Assembly: GCA_963739985.1 (NCBI GenBank)
Contig: CAVUCE010000021.1
Location: 186,001 to 250,000 of the forward strand
From: CAVUCE01 sp963739985
GTDB taxonomy: Bacteria; Bacteroidota; Ignavibacteria; Ignavibacteriales; Ignavibacteriaceae
Reading direction: 5' to 3'
DNA: 64,000 nucleotides
Part shown: positions 17,118-24,961 of the stretch, one piece after another
How positions within the stretch are numbered: position 1 is the first letter of the stretch
How the letters are laid out: each line of letters begins with the position of its first letter
The notes under the pieces: generated by a model
Database searches by the model: none
The model's input: only the letters and a program-made list of their open reading frames with translations
Told to the model about the DNA's origin: nothing
Program-made: the position numbers and the translations under genes

Positions 17118-18116
17118 ATGTATTTTCCAATTATTATAATTTTACTCGCCTTAATTTTTGATTTTTATAATGGAATGAATGATGCTGCAAATTCCATTGC
17201 TACAATAGTTTCCACCAGAGTTCTAACTCCTATGCAAGCAGTTGCCTGGGCTGCCTTTTTTAATTTTTTGGCTGCGTTCATTTTTGGTGTAAGTGTTGCC
17301 GCAACAATTGGTAAGGGACTCGTTGATGTTTCTGTAGTCGACAATTTGGTAATCTTCTCCGGTTTGGTTGGAGCAGTTATCTTAACAGCAACGGCAACTC
17401 ACTTTGGTTTACCAATTAGTGTTTCACATGCAATTATCGGGGGATACGGTGGGGCAGGTGTTGCAAAAGCTGGCTTTGGCGCATTGATTGCATCCGGATA
17501 TACAAAAGTTATAATTTTTATTTTTATAGCTCCCGTACTAGGGTTTTTAATTTCTCTGATTTTTTCAATTATAACAATGTGGATTGTAAGGAATAAATCG
17601 CCTTACTCTGTTGATAAATATTTTCGTAAACTTCAGCTAGTTTCTTCTGCGTTATTCAGTTTAAGTCACGGTTCAAATGATGCTCAAAAAACAATTGGTA
17701 TAATTACAATAGTCTTATTTACAAATGGACTGATAGGAGGCGGCGCGTTTTACGTTCCGTTTTGGGTTATACTTTTAAGTTATAGCGTAATTGCTCTAGG
17801 TACATTAATTGGCGGCTGGAAAGTGATAAAAACATTAGGAATGAGAGTAACAAAATTAACTCCTTTCGGAGGATTTAGCGCGGAAACTTCATCCGGGATT
17901 ACAATTATTTTTGCTACTTTACTAGGAATTCCTGTAAGCACAACTCATACAATTACCGGTTCAATTATAGGAGTTGGAACTATAAAAGGATTTTCTGCTG
18001 TTCGTTGGGGAGTTGCCAGAAACATTTTGTGGGCATGGGTTCTTACAATTCCGCTTTCCGCAGTTTTTGCAATGTTAACTTATTACATTTGCAGTTTTAT
18101 AATAACCTTGTTCTAA
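17118..18116 (+). CDS. pit: Pit-family inorganic phosphate transporter
   Basis: Low-affinity, cation-coupled uptake of (metal-)phosphate across the inner membrane. Two inverted copies of the Pit signature are seen: FYNGMNDAANSIATIVSTR (about 12-30) and SHGSNDAQKTIGIITI (about 180-195), each with the conserved GxNDxA/Q motif, within about ten hydrophobic helices. Length 332 is standard for the compact bacterial type. It overlaps functionally with the DUF47 gene immediately upstream. Some Pit members carry sulfate instead; the DUF47 partner favours phosphate. Confidence 0.93.
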   Translation: MYFPIIIILLALIFDFYNGMNDAANSIATIVSTRVLTPMQAVAWAAFFNFLAAFIFGVSVAATIGKGLVDVSVVDNLVIFSGLVGAVILTATATHFGLPISVSHAIIGGYGGAGVAKAGFGALIASGYTKVIIFIFIAPVLGFLISLIFSIITMWIVRNKSPYSVDKYFRKLQLVSSALFSLSHGSNDAQKTIGIITIVLFTNGLIGGGAFYVPFWVILLSYSVIALGTLIGGWKVIKTLGMRVTKLTPFGGFSAETSSGITIIFATLLGIPVSTTHTITGSIIGVGTIKGFSAVRWGVARNILWAWVLTIPLSAVFAMLTYYICSFIITLF

Positions 18117-18162
18117 TCAAATATTTTTAAGATAGATTTCAATTATTATTGTATCTCTTAAA

Positions 18163-18447
18163 TTATTTAACCAAGTCCTTATATTCTGCATGCCTTTCAA
18201 CATAAGTATCTACATAAGAGCAAGAGGGAATCACTTTGAAGTTATTACCTTTTGCATATTCCAAACCTGCCTTTACAACTTTTGCTGCAATTCCTTGTCC
18301 GCGTAGTTCATTTGGAACGTATGTGTGATGAAAATTTATAACATTATCAGGAAGAATCATATAAATTAAATGTGCTTCTTTCCCGTTGATAACTGCATAA
18401 AATTTCTGATTTTCTTTATCGTGTAAAACATTTACTTCCATAATCAT
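18163..18447 (-). CDS. small GNAT-like N-acetyltransferase (YjdJ/COG2388 type)
   Basis: A 94-residue, single-domain acyltransferase-fold protein. The acetyl-CoA pyrophosphate loop is visible as VPNELRGQGIAAKVV (about 44-58), the R/Q-x-x-G-x-A/G pattern, followed by the helix KAGLEYAKGN and the final strand KVIPSCSYVDTYVERHAEYKDLV, which is the characteristic end of this short family. Members are of unknown substrate. The start could be the Met at residue 1 or residue 3. It lies 11 bp downstream of ychF on the same strand and probably shares its transcript. Confidence 0.85.
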   Translation of the reverse strand: MIMEVNVLHDKENQKFYAVINGKEAHLIYMILPDNVINFHHTYVPNELRGQGIAAKVVKAGLEYAKGNNFKVIPSCSYVDTYVERHAEYKDLVK

Positions 18448-18458
18448 ATCCGTTAAGG

Positions 18459-19559
18459 TTAAACATTAAAAAGGAAATGCATTATATCACCGTCTTTTAC
18501 TTCATAGTCTTTTCCTTCAATCCTCATTACTCCGGCAGCTTTGCAAGCGGCTTCAGATTTATGCGAAACGTAATCATCGTAACCAATAACTTCGGCTCTA
18601 ATAAATCCTTTTTCAAAATCAGTATGAATAACTCCGGCAGCTTGCGGCGCTCTCCAGCCACGATGAATTGTCCATGCCTTCACTTCCTTTGGTCCGGCTG
18701 TAAAGTAACTTATAAGTCCTAAAGTATGAAATCCGGTTCTTATTATTTTTTCAAGTCCACTTTCATCTACTCCGTAGGAAGCCAGAAATTCTTCGCGTTC
18801 TTCATCTTCTAAGCCGACAAGTTCTTCTTCAACTTTTGCCGAAATCTTTACGAAATCCGAGTTACGTTTTTCCGCAAATTCTTTCAAAGCTTTTACATAT
18901 CCATTGTCTTCGGAAAGTCCGTCTTCATCAACATTAGCGCAGTATATTATCTTTTTTGAAGTCATTAATCGTAATTCGTTAAATAGTGCTTTAACGCTTT
19001 CTTTGTCACTATCCGGATAATGAATTGCCGAATTACCGTCATTCATAAATTTTAATAATGCTTCGGCATCTTCCGCCATAACTTTGGCTACTTTATCACC
19101 TTTTGCCAGCTTTTGAAGCCTTTCAATTTTCTTTTCCAATGTTTGAACATCCGCTAAAAGCAGTTCTGTTTCAATAACTTCTATATCACGAATCGGATTT
19201 ACAGTTCCATCTACATGAACAACATCTTCGTTATCAAAACATCTTATTACTTGAAGAATTGCTTCAGTCTCTCTAATATTTGATAAAAACTGATTTCCCA
19301 AACCTTCGCCTTTACTGGCACCTTTCACTAATCCGGCGATATCTACAAAGTCTACAGTTGAGTTAACAATTCGTGCAGGATTTACAAGTTTAGCTAAAAC
19401 ATCTAGTCTTTCATCAGGAACCGGAACAATTGCTTTGTTTGGTTCTATTGTACAAAAAGGGTAGTTCGCGGCTTCTGCGTTTTGTGCTTTTGTTAATGCA
19501 TTAAAAAGGGTTGACTTACCAACGTTCGGCAAGCCTACAATTCCTATACTCAAACCCAT
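18459..19559 (-). CDS. ychF: redox-regulated ATPase YchF/Ola1
   Basis: Conserved Obg-related P-loop ATPase that binds ribosomes and is linked to stress responses and translation fidelity. The G1 loop GLPNVGKSTLFNAL (about 8-21), the G3 region DIAGLVKGASKGEGLGNQFL, and an altered G4 (ANVDED in place of NKxD), which gives ATP over GTP preference, are all present. The C-terminal TGS domain ends with AWTIHRGWRAPQAAGVIHTDFEKGFIRAEV and KDGDIMHFLFNV, as in all YchF proteins. Length 366 is normal. It is clearly assigned and full-length, followed by the GNAT gene. Confidence 0.97.
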   Translation of the reverse strand: MGLSIGIVGLPNVGKSTLFNALTKAQNAEAANYPFCTIEPNKAIVPVPDERLDVLAKLVNPARIVNSTVDFVDIAGLVKGASKGEGLGNQFLSNIRETEAILQVIRCFDNEDVVHVDGTVNPIRDIEVIETELLLADVQTLEKKIERLQKLAKGDKVAKVMAEDAEALLKFMNDGNSAIHYPDSDKESVKALFNELRLMTSKKIIYCANVDEDGLSEDNGYVKALKEFAEKRNSDFVKISAKVEEELVGLEDEEREEFLASYGVDESGLEKIIRTGFHTLGLISYFTAGPKEVKAWTIHRGWRAPQAAGVIHTDFEKGFIRAEVIGYDDYVSHKSEAACKAAGVMRIEGKDYEVKDGDIMHFLFNV

Positions 19560-19725
19560 TAAATATCTCCAATCGTAGCCTAATTACAAATAAATTTTTA
19601 AGAATTAATTTTAAAACAATACTAAATATACAAAGTTTTAAGATTTGAAGTGTGAAACAAGTATGAGAAAAACAATGAATTAAAGTTCTTCGTAAACTGC
19701 AGCGGGTTTTTCTATTTTTTTGTCC

Positions 19726-20355
19726 TTAAGAGAAGTTGTAACAATTGAATCTCTGTGCTGTAGCAAATAATATAACTTTTGTACTAATTAAAATAAGATA
19801 TAAGTCCAGTTTTAAACTTCTCCGTTTATAATAAATTTTTTCAAAACGAATAAGGTTTTTAACTTCCAATTCAGTGTCTTTATTAAGTTGCCAGATTCCG
19901 GAAAGTCCAAGTGGAATATCCATTTGTTCGCGCTGGTTATAAGATTCAAAAAAATAATCTTTTATATTTTGAAGATCGTGGATAGATAAAGGGCGCGGTC
20001 CAATAAAACTCATATCCCCTTTTAAAATATTGATAAGCTGAGGAAGTTCGTCTAGGCCGGTTTTTCTTAACAATTTACCGATTGGTATTAAGTGTTGTTC
20101 ATGCTGGGGGTTTTTGAGAATATTAAATTGCTTAGACGTTGCGTTATTTCTAGCGTCGTTATCATATAGAGTTTTAAATTTGAAAAGGTTAAATCTTTTC
20201 TTCTCTAAAGTTAAACCTCTCGGCTGGACGAATATCGGAAAGCTTTTAGTCTGAAAATATATTATTAAAAAAATACATAAAAATATTGGTGATAAAGCCG
20301 TCGCTATTAATGTAGCTAATATTACGTCTATAATTCTTTTAAAGATTAAATACAT
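19726..20355 (-). CDS. monotopic sugar-phosphate transferase (PglC/WcaJ-type)
   Basis: Transfers a sugar 1-phosphate from a UDP-sugar to undecaprenyl phosphate to start glycan assembly at the cytoplasmic face of the membrane. The short form (209 residues) has the N-terminal re-entrant hydrophobic segment (about 9-33), the charged segment FNLFKFKTLYDNDAR (usually FKFRTM), the core GLDELPQLINILKGDMSFIGPRPL (about 103-126) and GLSGIWQLN, all signatures of the bacterial sugar transferase family. Its catalytic Asp-Glu is the DE in GLDELPQ. It stands alone, without an adjacent polysaccharide cluster, so the glycan it primes is unknown. Confidence 0.88.
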   Translation of the reverse strand: MYLIFKRIIDVILATLIATALSPIFLCIFLIIYFQTKSFPIFVQPRGLTLEKKRFNLFKFKTLYDNDARNNATSKQFNILKNPQHEQHLIPIGKLLRKTGLDELPQLINILKGDMSFIGPRPLSIHDLQNIKDYFFESYNQREQMDIPLGLSGIWQLNKDTELEVKNLIRFEKIYYKRRSLKLDLYLILISTKVILFATAQRFNCYNFS

Positions 20356-20465
20356 AAAAAATCTATTTACACATAAAATTTCATCTAGTTTAATATATTA
20401 TGATTGTTCTAATTAAACCAGGATAAATAAAATACATAATAATATAAGTCTCTATAAATTAATTA

Positions 20466-21083
20466 TTAAACTATTATATCTCTGTCTTTTAACTCTTCAA
20501 TCAATTTATCGTAACCTTTAAACTGAATCCCATCCCAGCCTAATTTCTTAGCGCCAACAACATAATCTTCAATATCGTCAATAAATATGTGTTCTTCAGA
20601 AGGTTTGCCCGTATATGCTTCTACCGCACGATATATCTTCTCTTCAGGCTTAACTGCATTTGCTTCGTGAGAAAGTATTAGCTTGTCAAAATGTTTTAGG
20701 AAATCATTATCCTTCCAACCATATTCTCTGTGAATGGAATTGGTATTTGACAATAAAACAAGACTATAGTTTTTCTTAAGTTTCGGGAGAAGATCGGCAA
20801 CATCTGTGTTTACCGTAAATATTTCAGAATAGAACTTGCAAAAAGTTTCTCCGTTAATTTTATAATCTATCGAAGCAAGCATTTTGTCTATAAATTCTTC
20901 CTCCGTAATATCGCCTCGTTCAAACGCGCGATGGATGTGATAGTTTGTATTATAGTATTCTAGAAATCGATTTCCCAAACCGGTTTCAACATTATTTAAC
21001 CGTTCAATAACAAGATTGTAATTAAACGGAATAAGAACATTCCCAAGATCAAAAACTATTACTGAATATTTTTTGTTTGCCAT
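20466..21083 (-). CDS. HAD-superfamily phosphatase (YihX-like)
   Basis: Cytoplasmic hydrolase with the four HAD motifs: DLGNVLI with the nucleophile Asp in VIVFDLGNV (about 11), VLLSNTN for motif II (about 110), the Lys in AVKPEEKIYR for motif III (about 140), and FIDDIEDYVVGAKKLGW for motif IV (about 167). The helical cap after motif I (IERLNNVETGLG...) is of the C1/YihX type that dephosphorylates small sugar phosphates such as glucose 1-phosphate. Length 205 is typical. It lies 9 bp downstream of the LolA-like gene and may be co-transcribed. Substrate not predictable. Confidence 0.85.
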   Translation of the reverse strand: MANKKYSVIVFDLGNVLIPFNYNLVIERLNNVETGLGNRFLEYYNTNYHIHRAFERGDITEEEFIDKMLASIDYKINGETFCKFYSEIFTVNTDVADLLPKLKKNYSLVLLSNTNSIHREYGWKDNDFLKHFDKLILSHEANAVKPEEKIYRAVEAYTGKPSEEHIFIDDIEDYVVGAKKLGWDGIQFKGYDKLIEELKDRDIIV

Positions 21084-21092
21084 AATGCCTTT

Positions 21093-21830
21093 TTAATTTT
21101 GAAAGAATTTGCTAGTTAGTCCGGTGTTAACTTTTATTGAATCTACTTTAAAATGCAGTTCTTGAACACCAATTTTTTGTTTAATGTCGAATGGATATTT
21201 AATTCCGCTAACTTCTTTATAGTCTGTTAATAAAGTTGATTGCTGAACCGTATCGGAAGCAATTACAACGTTTTTTAACTCTTCAAATTTTAATCCTGTG
21301 CTGTCATCATAAAACTGAGTCCATTTGGTTCCAGATGGTAAAATCATTTCAATTTTATTATATAATTCATCTCCAAATTTCTCTTGACCTTGATATGAAA
21401 CTTTAACTCCGATTGAATCTAACTTTAATAAAAGTTGCAGTGTTGATTCGTATTTTAATTTTTCAAGTTCTGTTCCTTTTACTTCCATAGTTTTACCTTC
21501 GGATTTCATAATGCCTTTTTCTCCGTTATAAAAAATACTTTGATGAACAGAGCCGGCTGTGATTTCTTGAACTAATAAATCCGGGGATTTTTGATAGACT
21601 GTCATCTCAACTTTAACTCCCCTTACATTTCCGCTCATGTAAGTTGTGCGATCTTCTATCCTTGCCAATTCATTCTTTCCACCTATCGCATCTATATATT
21701 TTTCAATAATGAGTTTGGCTTTTGCAGCATCTTTTTTCTCTTTCACCTGGTTGCTGTTAACGTTTTGGCAGAAAATTAAAGAAGGAAATACAAATGCTAA
21801 AATAAAAAGTTTAATAAAAATATTTTTCAT
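21093..21830 (-). CDS. exported LolA-like protein of unknown function
   Basis: Signal peptide at 1-21 (cleavage near LIFCQ), then an about 220-residue beta-rich protein. The pattern of successive antiparallel strands, KAKLIIEKYIDAIGGKNELARIEDRTTYMSGNVRG and later KWTQFYDDSTGLKFEEL...YPFDIKQKIGV, matches the outer-membrane lipoprotein-sorting (LolA/LolB superfamily) fold common in Bacteroidetes as stand-alone periplasmic proteins, many fused to insulinase-like proteases. No catalytic residues stand out. The opening IEKYIDAIGG is the recurrent start of such domains. It precedes the HAD phosphatase gene on the same strand. Confidence 0.72.
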   Translation of the reverse strand: MKNIFIKLFILAFVFPSLIFCQNVNSNQVKEKKDAAKAKLIIEKYIDAIGGKNELARIEDRTTYMSGNVRGVKVEMTVYQKSPDLLVQEITAGSVHQSIFYNGEKGIMKSEGKTMEVKGTELEKLKYESTLQLLLKLDSIGVKVSYQGQEKFGDELYNKIEMILPSGTKWTQFYDDSTGLKFEELKNVVIASDTVQQSTLLTDYKEVSGIKYPFDIKQKIGVQELHFKVDSIKVNTGLTSKFFQN

Positions 21831-22039
21831 ATTGCTATCGAAGTTGATTTAGTAAAGAATCTTAATATAGAAGTAATTGTTTTGCAAATTTATGAATATA
21901 TTTTCTGTTTCAATGTGGATAAAGTTAACCAGAACAAAATTTGTGATAAATTATTACATAAACAAATATAAAAGTTTGGGAATTATTTCATAAAACTGTA
22001 GTTTCAGTTCGTTGATATTAATATTAATTTTACCGGGAA

Positions 22040-23377
22040 ATGAAAAATATATTGATAATAGGTGCTGGAAGAACAGCAACCGCAATGATAGATTATTTAA
22101 TTAATGAATCGGAAATATTCGATTGGAATATTACTGTTGCTGATTATTCTCTTGAACTTGCGCAACAAAAAGTAAAAGAAAGCACCGATGCAAAAGCTGT
22201 CCAATTTGATATTAACGATGAACAAAAACGAGAAGAATTAATCTCTCATGCGGACGTTGTGGTTTCATACTTGCCAAATAATCTCCATCCAATTGTAGCA
22301 AAAGAATGCTTGAAGCAAAATTCACACCTTGTTACGGCTTCATATATTTCTGATGAAATGAAATCTTTTGATAAGAAAGCTAAAGAAAAAGGATTGATAT
22401 TTTTAAATGAGATGGGGCTTGATCCGGGAATTGATCATATGGACGCAATGTACTTAATTGAAAAAGTTCGTGCCGAAGGCGGGGAGGTTTTATCTATTAA
22501 ATCTTGCTGCGGCGGACTAGTTGCACCGGAAAATGATGATAACTGCTGGGGTTATAAGTTTACCTGGAGTCCGATGAATGTAGTTCTTGCCGGACAATCG
22601 GGCGGAAGATTTTTGCAAAATTCCGAAGTGCGAGATATTCCTTATGATAAAATATTTAAAGAAACAGAGTTAATCGAAATTCCTGGTTACGGTACTCTTG
22701 AATCATACGCGAACAGAGATTCTATTCCATATATTACAACTTATGGACTTCATGAAGTTGCTGATTTTTATCGCGGAACTTTAAGACAACCCGGCTATTC
22801 TGAAGCATGGAATCTTTTAATAAAATTAGGTTTAACAAATAATATTAATCGAATACCTAATTCCTCGGAAATGACTTATAAGGATTGGATAAATTCTATT
22901 CTTAAAGATAATTCCGGCAAAAGCAATCAGCAGAAATTAGCTGACTTTTTAAATTTATCACTTGATGATAAATCTTTGCAGAAAGTATTATGGTTAGATT
23001 TATTTAGTGATGAGAAAATAAAAAAAGAAAATGCTACTTCAGCCGAAATTTTGTTGAGCCTTCTTGAATATAAATGGTTTTTTAAGGAGAATGAAAAAGA
23101 CATTATCATTTTACATTCGGAAGTTGTATACGTATTAAATTCAAAAAAGAAAAAAATAACTTCCTCCATGACTGTAATAGGAAATGACAAACGAAACACT
23201 GCCATGACTTATACTGCTGGTATGCCTGCTGGAATTGGTACCAAGCTTATTATGCAGAATAGAATTAAAGAATGCGGGGTTATAAGACCAATTTATAAAG
23301 ATATTTATGAACCTGCTCTCGAGGAATTAAGTCAAAAAGGTTTTCAGTTTGAAGAAGAAATTACTGATTTGGACTAA
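22040..23377 (+). CDS. saccharopine dehydrogenase (glutamate-forming), SDH half of the lysine-ketoglutarate pathway
   Basis: NAD(P)-dependent oxidoreductase converting saccharopine to aminoadipate semialdehyde and glutamate. The N-terminal Rossmann motif GAGRTATAMIDYL (8-20), the NIIGAGR strand, VVSYLPNNLHP (about 74-84) and GLDPGIDHM (about 131-139, saccharopine-binding GxDPGxxH) identify the family; the C-terminal domain with AGMPAGIGTKL (about 393-403) is typical of the LYS9-like proteins. Complete at 445 residues. Its stop codon overlaps the stop of the convergent LKR gene by 4 bp. Homospermidine- or carboxynorspermidine-type enzymes are alternatives, but the LKR neighbour decides for lysine catabolism. 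Confidence 0.9.
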   Translation: MKNILIIGAGRTATAMIDYLINESEIFDWNITVADYSLELAQQKVKESTDAKAVQFDINDEQKREELISHADVVVSYLPNNLHPIVAKECLKQNSHLVTASYISDEMKSFDKKAKEKGLIFLNEMGLDPGIDHMDAMYLIEKVRAEGGEVLSIKSCCGGLVAPENDDNCWGYKFTWSPMNVVLAGQSGGRFLQNSEVRDIPYDKIFKETELIEIPGYGTLESYANRDSIPYITTYGLHEVADFYRGTLRQPGYSEAWNLLIKLGLTNNINRIPNSSEMTYKDWINSILKDNSGKSNQQKLADFLNLSLDDKSLQKVLWLDLFSDEKIKKENATSAEILLSLLEYKWFFKENEKDIIILHSEVVYVLNSKKKKITSSMTVIGNDKRNTAMTYTAGMPAGIGTKLIMQNRIKECGVIRPIYKDIYEPALEELSQKGFQFEEEITDLD

Positions 23378-24735
23378 AAGTTTCTTAGGAAGCTGCGCAT
23401 ATAGAAGAATTCATCCGTAAACTCTCCGTGCCACATAATAACTGCTCTTTTGATTTCTTCGGGCAAGTTAGATTCTTCAAATGATTTTTTGTAGTTAGCT
23501 TCTGCAATTGGTTTTAAGAACGGTTCCAAATCATTACTGAATTGGCACGATGCGTCTGCAGAAAATTCACAAGGCAAATTAGTTACTGCCATAACGGCAA
23601 TTCCTTTTCCTACAAATCCTTCTCTCTGAGTTTCGCCCGTCGGATCATAAATGTACACAGGGTTATCAATCCATGTTTCTTTTGAGAATTCAATAGAACC
23701 GTTTGGATCGCAAGTTATATCTCCAATTACTTGCAAACACTTGTTCATTCTGTAAATGTTTTTCATCATTTGATTGGTAAGCAGCCTGGGAAATTGTGGT
23801 GACCAGGTGATGCAATTCATCAAAACAGTTGTATAAGGGATTATTTCGTCCAAATTAGATTCGTAAAGATTTGAATTTACAATATAATGATGATCCTTTT
23901 CTCTTTTATTTAAGCTTTCAAAACCTTCAAACTCCTGGCTATCCAAACTCATTGGGCGATACATTTCTGAAGTTCTTAATACTAGTTTATAAACTTTTTT
24001 CCGTGATCCGTGGATGTAAACTTCTTTTAATTTATCGATGGTAATCTCTTCGGTTGGCAAAATATCGTAAATATCTTGTGCACCTTTGCTGGTTTTACCT
24101 TTTCCTAAAAATACTGTAATAATTGGCGGAATTTCTTTTGGCGTTCCGTGATTTTCAATCTTCTTACCAACTTTAGCAATTAATTCTCTAATTGAATGAA
24201 GATCAATGCCATCAACTGCTTGCGGAATTTTTTCAAATGGATTTTCTATTTCTTCACTTTTCAATCTCTTACCAAGAGTCCACAAAGAATCAACCATTCC
24301 GGCGTAACCGGCATTGTACGTAAAAGCAGTAATTAGTCTATGATGCTTTTCATCTCTGATCAGTTCATAATCAATAATGGTTGCTTTTTTATCAACAAGT
24401 TCGCGCAACATAGCACGATTTTTTATTTGTCCTTTATGAGTGTGGGAAAAAAACAAATAAGCTTTTTCCGGAATAATTCTGTGGATATCTATTTCTTTTA
24501 ATCCGAAAATAACATTTGCTTCTGAAAGATCTTCCGATATTTTTGCACCGATTTTCGAATAATCTTGATCATCAAAAGCTCTTTTAATTTCTCCATTTTT
24601 AGGGTTAAATCTAGACTGCACCAGTAATTGATGTTTCCAATCAATAAAATACTTTGCAACTTCCGGAGTAATTGCAACTCGTTTTTCTCCGCGCTTACTT
24701 ATACCTTCTCTAAATATTCCGATAATATTTTTCAT
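23374..24735 (-). CDS. lysine-ketoglutarate reductase (LKR), saccharopine-forming half
   Basis: Condenses lysine with 2-oxoglutarate to saccharopine using NADPH; the first step of the saccharopine pathway. It is the stand-alone form of the N-terminal domain of the eukaryotic bifunctional alpha-aminoadipic semialdehyde synthase: GIFREGISKRGEKRVAITP at the start, the FFSHTHKGQ segment (about 92-100), and the conserved GDITCDPNGSIEF (about 338-350) with the following WIDNPVYIYDP. The start is set to the ATG at 24735 (453 residues); the upstream GTG at 24741 is possible. It converges with the SDH gene with overlapping stops, so transcription from both genes could interfere. Confidence 0.9.
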   Translation of the reverse strand: MKNIIGIFREGISKRGEKRVAITPEVAKYFIDWKHQLLVQSRFNPKNGEIKRAFDDQDYSKIGAKISEDLSEANVIFGLKEIDIHRIIPEKAYLFFSHTHKGQIKNRAMLRELVDKKATIIDYELIRDEKHHRLITAFTYNAGYAGMVDSLWTLGKRLKSEEIENPFEKIPQAVDGIDLHSIRELIAKVGKKIENHGTPKEIPPIITVFLGKGKTSKGAQDIYDILPTEEITIDKLKEVYIHGSRKKVYKLVLRTSEMYRPMSLDSQEFEGFESLNKREKDHHYIVNSNLYESNLDEIIPYTTVLMNCITWSPQFPRLLTNQMMKNIYRMNKCLQVIGDITCDPNGSIEFSKETWIDNPVYIYDPTGETQREGFVGKGIAVMAVTNLPCEFSADASCQFSNDLEPFLKPIAEANYKKSFEESNLPEEIKRAVIMWHGEFTDEFFYMRSFLRNF

Positions 24736-24961
24736 GAACACTGAATTTAATGATTGAAAATAGAATATAGCCCAGTAATATATTAAAATTTATCTTCAAA
24801 ACAGCAAATATTTGTAATGATTAACCATTCATCACATATATGACGTTCTTAAAAATTCCGTTTATTTAATTTTGTATGCCGTTTATTTATTAAGTCTTTT
24901 TTAGGAACTCGATTATAATTATTATTAACAAACCAGTTTTATATTTTCATGCAACGGAATA

